Origin: Hygrophila difformis
Lineage: Eukaryota; Streptophyta; Magnoliopsida; Lamiales; Acanthaceae
Assembly: GCA_030278955.1 (NCBI GenBank)
Contig: JAOANR010000006.1
Location: 31,957,383 to 32,021,382 of the forward strand
Direction of reading: 5' to 3'
Length of the DNA stretch: 64,000 nucleotides
This document shows, piece by piece, positions 57,836-64,000 of this stretch. The notes beneath the pieces were generated by a model. That model saw nothing but the letters and a program-made list of their open reading frames with translations, was not told where the DNA came from and searched no databases. Both the position numbers and the translations under genes were made by a program. Each line of letters starts with the position of its first letter. Within the stretch, counting starts at the first letter, position 1.

Positions 57836-58019
57836 GCATCGCCGGAAAAAGACAATGGGGTTATGATTTTGGGATTAAATTTTCTCGAAAATCATAAACC
57901 ATGGGTAAGGAAGGATAATGGAATAGAATTTACTCTGAAGGGTCATATAATCAGAATTAAATGACAAGTCCATTTTCCATTTATATCTCAGTAGGGATAA
58001 TATATGAATAATATAAGTC

Positions 58020-58300
58020 AGAATATTTTGCAGCTTATGTTGATTCAGGATCAGGAATTTGCACAGTAAAACCAGGAGTTTTCCCTAGCGAAGCTATAGA
58101 ATCATTACCAATTATTTCTAGAAGAGATTTTTCCCAGAAAATCTTAGTACTAAATAAGGATATTGACAGGCTAATATCATGATCGGAGGATCATTTAGTA
58201 CGCCTTGGTACAAGGTAAAAACACATCCTATTTACTTTCATGATACAAGAGCAGATATTTTGTTAGGAAATAATTTCATATAAGCATTTACAAAATATGT
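58020..58300 (+). pseudogene. Caulimovirid aspartic protease domain
   Basis: VDSGSGIC near 58047 is the catalytic D-S-G. A LLGNNFI hydrophobic motif lies at about 58259-58280, followed by a TAA. A small frameshift lies between them. It cleaves the viral polyprotein in functional relatives. Confidence 0.7.
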
Positions 58301-58319
58301 TCAAGATAACAAAAAAAAT

Positions 58320-59982
58320 TTGTTAATATTTACCCCGAGTTGTGGAAATAAGATACAGGTGTTGCACAAAGAAAAGACATTCAACAAATTAATGTCTATA
58401 TCATTTCGCAGGAAACGTGGTGATAAGGATGCCAAACTAACCCATCCAAAAATGCAGGATAAAAGAAAATTTGGTAAGGCTTTGTTGTCATTTAGACAAC
58501 AAGGGTTTGATGAAGCGTCTATTGAGGAAATTATAAACCTCAAAAAAGCAATGCAGGAAATGAAGTCATTAAAAATAACTTCATTAGCCATTGATGGGGA
58601 AACTAAATTGTCCATCGAAAATATCAAAAGGCTTATCCAAAGAAACTTTAACGAGGAACCTCTGGCATGGGGGGATCAAAACAAGATCGAAGCAACTCTA
58701 CAGGTAAAAGAACAATATAAATATGAGTATGTTCGATACAAACCCATCTTATCGAGGAGCATGTCGATCTTAAACTCATAGAGCCTGGAGTCTCAGCTTA
58801 TAGCAGCCCTGAATTCTTGGTAAGAAACCACGATGAAATAAAAAGAGGTAAACCCGGGTTGGTAATAAATTATCAAGGTATTAATAAAATAATACAGTTT
58901 GATGGTTATTACATTCCGAGTAGAGAACACTTAATTGATTGCATCAAAGATGCTAAAGTATTTTCTAAATTCGATTGCAAATCTGGTTTCTATCAGATTA
59001 AGATGAAGAATGAGTCGAAGAAATTCACAGCATTCTCCACCCTCACAAGGGCAATATATTTGGAATGTTATGCCAATGGGGCTTTCTAATGCCTCTCAGA
59101 TATTCCAAAGAAAAATAGATAATCTATTCAAAGATTATATAGAGTTTATGTTCGTCTACATTAATGACATTCTGATTGCATCTAAAAATATTAAAGAGCA
59201 TATTAAGTATCTTGAAATATTTTTTGATGCATGTCACAGGGAATGTCTAGTTCTTTCTGAGAAAAAGGCCACCATCCTTGCTAACAAAGTTGAATTCTTA
59301 GGAGTTTAAATTGATGAAGCAGAGATAGAATTACAAGAACACATTTTGGAGAAAATCCGCAATTTTTCTGATATATTAAAGGACAAGAAACAACTTCAGA
59401 GTTTTTTGGGAGTTGTAAATTTTGCAGGAATGTTTATAATAGACCTTGCCAAATATAGAAAGAATTTTAGACCACTCCTGAAAGAGATTGAAAACTCTAG
59501 ATGGAAATGGGAAGAAATCCATACAAAGAGAATTCGCGAACTAAAGCAAGTCTGTAATAGCTTGCCAAAACTCGTGATACCTCAAGATGATGATGAACTA
59601 GTAGTTTATACAGACGCCAATGATTTTCGATGAGGAGGAATGCTCATGAGAAAACAACTACGGGTCAAGAACCTTGTAGATACACAGGAGGGTTGTTCAC
59701 TGAACAACAAGCCAAACTTTGGCATATTAAGAAAAGGAATTCTTTGCAGTATGGAAAATATTTAAAAAATTGTCTTTATTCTTACTTGCAAGTAAATTTA
59801 TTTTAAAGGTTGATAATACTAATGTTAGAGCTTTTCTAAAAAATAAACTTGAATCAAAAATTGAAAAAGCTCGTATTATCAGATGGCAAGTCGAATGTCA
59901 GTATTATACTTATGATATTGATGTTATAAAATCTCATGAAAATGTTCTTGAAGATTTCTTGACGAGAGATGGAAGTATTTGA
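58320..59982 (+). pseudogene. Caulimovirid reverse transcriptase and RNase H
   Basis: Linker 58320-58781; RT in 58817-59089 (FSKFDCKSGFYQI) and 59010-59309 with the catalytic loop reading YINDIL, so the first catalytic Asp is replaced by Asn; RT thumb 59346-59470 (LQSFLGVVNFAG). RNase H starts at VVYTDAND (about 59602) with a TGA and frameshift after it, and ends with SHENVLEDFLTRDG at about 59930-59970. At least six breaks. Confidence 0.8.
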
Positions 59983-61240
59983 AGCAAATTCCATCATTAC
60001 GAGATTCAGACACCTCAGAGAAAATCTTGAGGAGCTATCAAAACATTTTGGACAGTTGGATAACAGTACAAAAATAGCTGGTCAAATACAACAGAGCGAT
60101 GTGGACATGGTCCGCAATGATATACGAACCTCCTACATAGCAATGACAATGCTATGTGAATCAGTACTCGAGCCAATCAGGAAGGCATCAGCTTCCCTGG
60201 TTAACAAAGAGGCGTGCCCAGCAAACAAAAGTGGTCAGCATTGCTTCAAAAGAACCATTATTGGATACCGACAAAAATTTTGAGCAAGAGGAAAGTCACA
60301 TGTCCGAAAGCTCAAGTCAACCCACAACCTCTGGGGGTAAAAGAGGAGGAAATTAATCTTAGGCCAATGACAGGCACCTCTAAGGTTAATTCAGAAGAAA
60401 AGGTCATCTCTACAGCTTGGAGGGACTACCAAAGAAAATGGGGACAACTGGTTTCCAAAAGGGAAATTAACCCCAGTAAGACAATGATCGAGACATCAGG
60501 GAGATAATAACAGGGTTTGGATGCTCGAGGGATCGAAGCCAGAAGAGGTTCGAAAGTGTTATGATTTTGGAGCATTGGCATCTGTTCATACTACATCACC
60601 AGGATTTCCGGAGATAGAAAAACTTCTGGGATGGATAAGTGGCGCGGTGCATGAGTCATGGCAAAACAGCCAGCACCTGCAAAGAGGAGATATTCTGGAG
60701 CTTCAGTTCATATCTGCAGCACCAGAAATTGTTGGGAAAGGTTCCTATCTGGTCTTTCACTTTATTAAATTAAAAAGACCTGATACCATGGCCTTAAATA
60801 GCGTCAAGTCAATTGAGGAAAAGACACCAGTGGTATCTTCCATCAGTGAAAATGAGATCTCCACCAGACGAGCATGGGGATTCTGGGTCTGTCTCACAGA
60901 GATGGAGAAGGTTAAATATCCATTTAAAATCTTTTCAAATAATTTAAATGGATCGTTCATGGTTAATTCTTTAACAGGGAAAAATACAGAGTTTGCGGAA
61001 ACCTCTTTCGAAAAGAAGAGGTTACTCATTTGGGAAAATAAGTTGTCAGCAACTAAGTCTACCAGGAAAAATGCATGCAATATGATGCATGTTGGCCAAT
61101 GGGACAATCACATATGCCCATATTGCGCAGAACAGGAAAAGCCCCTATTTGGCACGAAGATTTGGGTAACCCAAAAGAAATCCGAATCTGAACAACATAA
61201 AGGGAAGAAACGTCCAAAAAACTATCACAAGCCAAAGTGA
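59969..61240 (+). pseudogene. Last viral ORF, in the transactivator position
   Basis: Fragments 59969-60283 (coiled-coil-like N-terminus), 60156-60356 (Ser-rich) and 60521-61240 (a 239-codon open segment). The last has a globular core and a Cys/His cluster (HICPYC) near 61110-61130, then a basic end. Caulimovirids carry the transactivator/viroplasmin gene here, but I see no signature that proves it. Frameshifts at about 60260 and stops at about 60355 and 60505. Confidence 0.45.
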
Positions 61241-61402
61241 GAACAGTTGGATGTAAGAGAAAAAGAGGTGTCGGCAATACCCCACAATAAATGGCCGACA
61301 AAGTAAATAAGGACAGTTGGCAGGGCATGTGACGAGTTGACAATGGAATCCACTAGTAATAATTTTAGCGGAATAATAATGTAGGCTGGAATCCAAAGCA
61401 AG

Positions 61403-61480
61403 TGACGTCACTGCGTTCGTCACAAGAAATTAGAGTTTGTTTGGAGTTCGTAGTTGAAGTCTGCGGACGCCTATAAATAG
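61403..61480 (+). promoter_or_regulatory. Viral pregenomic-RNA promoter: as-1-like site and TATA box
   Basis: TGACGTCA at 61403-61410 with a second TGACG-like site (CGTCAC) at 61417-61422, then CTATAAATAG at 61471-61480. This resembles the 35S-type promoter layout of as-1 element about 60 bp before the TATA box. Confidence 0.7.
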
Positions 61481-61759
61481 AGGAGATTGAAATAGATGGA
61501 AGGCATCAGAAAATCCTCCAAACTCTTCAAAATAATAAGTTGTATTTTCTTTTTGCAAAATTTTCTTTCTGTATTTGTTTTTCATATGGGGTCAGTCCTC
61601 CATAGGACTGTGCTGTTGCTTAAGGAGTCCAGAACTGGCAAACCATTGGTTGTGGTCATGTGTTTGGAGGGAGTCCGTAAAATACGAGAGCTCGGAAGAC
61701 CCGACAACAAGGCGGTCAAACTCGAAGTATGAGGTTCTTTGGTTTAAATTTATTACGGA

Positions 61760-64000
61760 AGCATGTTGGGCATTTATTTAATGAATGGATAATAAAATTC
61801 ACTATTTAAAGTTTTGGGGCTAAAATGAAAAGGTTTGAAAGGTTGGTGGTCAACTTAATATAAATGATTGGCAAGTGGAGGTTAGTTTATACAAAAATGA
61901 CTAAATTGGACATTAAGGTGAAATATAGAGGACTAATTTGGACTAAAAATAGATAAATGACTAATTTGGAAAAAGTCGCAATAAAAGGACTAATTGGACA
62001 TTTATTCCAAACTCCATAGGAACAATAACCATAACTTAAGACAAAAGATTGAAACGAGCAAATTGCAATCACTATTTTGACGTTATACTCATGAAGCAGC
62101 AATTTTGACATGTAACCACATTTACCAGCAGCCTCCTAGGCTCCTACTACTTTTAATTTAGGATATAAACATATAGCAGCGTATATCTTCTACTTCATTA
62201 TAAGAGGGGAGGAAAAAATTCTTCCAAATCTGAATTTCATTCCTAACCATTGGATCAGATTTCAATTTTAATTGTCACCCTTGGATTCTCAATTTGACTT
62301 GTGGTGGCCATTGGATCAAATATTCAATTTCTATTGTGGTCCTCCGATTTACGGCAATTGGGGTCGGGTTAGTGGATCCTTACTGAATCCTGAATCCTCA
62401 TTCTCTGCTTCCTCTCCAGCGCTCTCCCTTTCTGCCTCCTCTCTTGCTTCTGTTGTCCCTTTACCTCAAACCCTCCTCCTCTTCTCAACCCTTTTTCGCC
62501 CTCTTCTCTTATACATCCATCAATCCCTTCTTCTGCATGCACTTCATTTAAGTGAGTGTTGCTTGCTGTAAAAACCCAATTTAATAATTTTATCACTACA
62601 TCAGCCGTGGAATTTCGATTTGGGGGTCAGGAAATGGGGGAGGTAGAGTGGCGCCGCATCTACAGGCTACAGCAGCGGCGACAATAGCCAACCCGGAGAT
62701 TCTGTTCCCGCCGCGAGATCCTATTGAGTTTCTATCCGGGTCGGGCTCGGGTGCAACCTGGACACGATGACGTTGTTGTCTAATTTGTTTCCAGAGTACA
62801 GCCTGTTCTCCTTCTCCCAGCTGCTGGCTAGCACCATGGCGTCCTGCTCGTGTCAACTAAGGATTTTTCGCCGGGTGGGGATTGGAAAAAGATGAGAATC
62901 TTGGTGGTTGGATGAATCACCAAATTCTAATTATGGTCCAACGATTACCTAAATGTATATGTTTCTTTATTTGTTTGTTGAAATGGCGGATATCATTATT
63001 TATGTCCTTTACTCAAAGGAAATGCAGTGTGGCATAGGACAAGAGGCCTCTGAATTCATGAACTTTAGAACAATGATTTGGGTCATATTAGAGTTAGAGT
63101 TAGCGAAAGCCTAATGTAATTTAATTCTACTTTTGTGCATGTTCTGCCCATTGAAGATTGGATCGGTGCAAGTCATGCCTATTGTGAGTCTCAGTCACAA
63201 CATTATGTTACGAGTAGTTAATATTCTCGCTTGCAATTATTAATGCATATATGTGCTATCTTGGTCAATTCCGCAGCTGCTGGGATGCACTCTAGGTGTT
63301 TGACGAAGTGCCTAATTGATAGATGTGTTTAATTGTGATGCATAGATGTACATTTCCTGTTGATGTTATTGTTATGCATATGAAATTTTAAGTACAATCT
63401 ATCAACAAATTTCTAATTAGGTCAGTAGCATGCCGTGTGCACTCATTTTTGTCTAATTTTTATAGAGATTCTGGATAGGTCCTTGTTCACTTCACTTCTA
63501 CTATATGGGGATTGGTCAATTCCCTTTAGTGTGTCATGTTGTCATTGGTGTTTGTAAGGCATCAATGGAATGATTTGTAATCATCTGAATATGTTTTTAG
63601 GTAAAATGATAAATGGTATTCAATTCTCAGAATGTTAATTGTTCCTTTAGACTCTCAACTTGACTACACAACAACCAATGAGATTTTGGATAGTCAGAAA
63701 GGTGGATTTTAGTGAGTATTATGCCATTACCACTCCTAACCTCTAATGCCTAACATGTCTGCTGAATAGTGAATACGTGATCCTTGCTTTACCAGGGAAG
63801 ATAGCAGTTATAGGAGGTGCACCATATTTTCAGCTGTTTCAGCTCTAAAAATTGTTAGTTCCCTTACTTTTTTGTATCCCTTTATCTTCTTCATCATCTT
63901 CTTTAACCTTGATATTTGTATGAAAATCATTTTGAAGTTTCAAAAGCATATGGTTTAAAACATCTTTATCGCCGCCTTCTTGATTGAGAATCTCTTATTT
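61760..64000. other. Mostly non-coding; possible start of a host transcription unit
   Basis: A pyrimidine-rich stretch (62395-62530) and a GC-rich plus-strand open segment (about 62610-62767, with HLQATAAATIANPEILFPP and DPIEFLSGSGSG) look like a host 5' exon, but I recognise no family and the frame ends in TGA at 62767. The rest, to 64000, has no recognisable exon, terminal repeat or ORF. Confidence 0.35.

Larger units (their letters stand above)
56627..61740 (+). mobile_element. Endogenous caulimovirid, right part
   Basis: Continues the virus after the retrotransposon: capsid C-terminus, movement protein, protease/RT/RNase H, a last ORF, and a promoter with TATA box. Right border uncertain, near 61500-61760. 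Confidence 0.8.

Overview
This is a stretch of nuclear DNA from a flowering plant, probably a eudicot. The evidence is intron-bearing plant genes (a two-RRM hnRNP-like gene and fragments of WRKY and ACT-repeat genes) in a dense, nested layer of plant transposable elements, plus an endogenous pararetrovirus. I cannot name the species. Only one host gene looks intact: the minus-strand RNA-binding protein gene at 9276-12919 (three coding exons, 476 codons).

Layout. 1-8640: a LINE ORF1 remnant runs off the left edge. Next comes a Helitron with both ends readable (1928-6099) carrying a decayed, internally duplicated helicase, then TA-flanked MITEs and a tRNA-type SINE with a 13-bp target duplication. 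8640-13720: the RNA-binding protein gene. 14390-20170: a degenerate short-period repeat array, a large L1-type LINE (14880-20040) and two tiny LINE-tail insertions. 20252-22053: a MITE and a 1040-bp foldback MULE-type element. 22320-31872: a complete but old Ty3/gypsy chromovirus (minus strand, 5-bp duplication CATAG) inserted a few bases after an ATG in what looks like a host gene; an ACT-domain exon follows at 32012. 34790-36717: a second LINE fragment. 37325-37990: a Cassandra-type TRIM with 5S-rRNA-like segments in its LTRs. 39417-39965: a broken group I WRKY fragment. 40204-44191: a PIF/Harbinger element with both genes broken and three hyphen-free palindromes between them. 44215-45059: a third LINE fragment.

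45461-61740: an endogenous caulimovirid laid out from tRNA-primer site through capsid, movement, protease/RT/RNase H and a last ORF to a promoter with a TATA box. All its genes carry breaks, and it is split inside the capsid gene by a second, much younger LTR retrotransposon (47057-56626, 5-bp duplication GCGAT). That element keeps LTRs, primer site, polypurine tract, a coiled-coil leader ORF and the integrase/chromodomain end of pol. In place of gag and most of pol it carries a reverse-oriented gene with its own promoter-like sequence and intron, encoding a protein like the 'putative plant transposon protein' family. 61760-64000 is mostly non-coding and may hold the start of another host transcription unit.

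The most unusual object is the chimeric retrotransposon at 47057-56626. The most informative history is the nesting: virus first, then retrotransposon into the virus; host gene first, then gypsy element into the gene; minisatellite-like DNA first, then Helitron into it.
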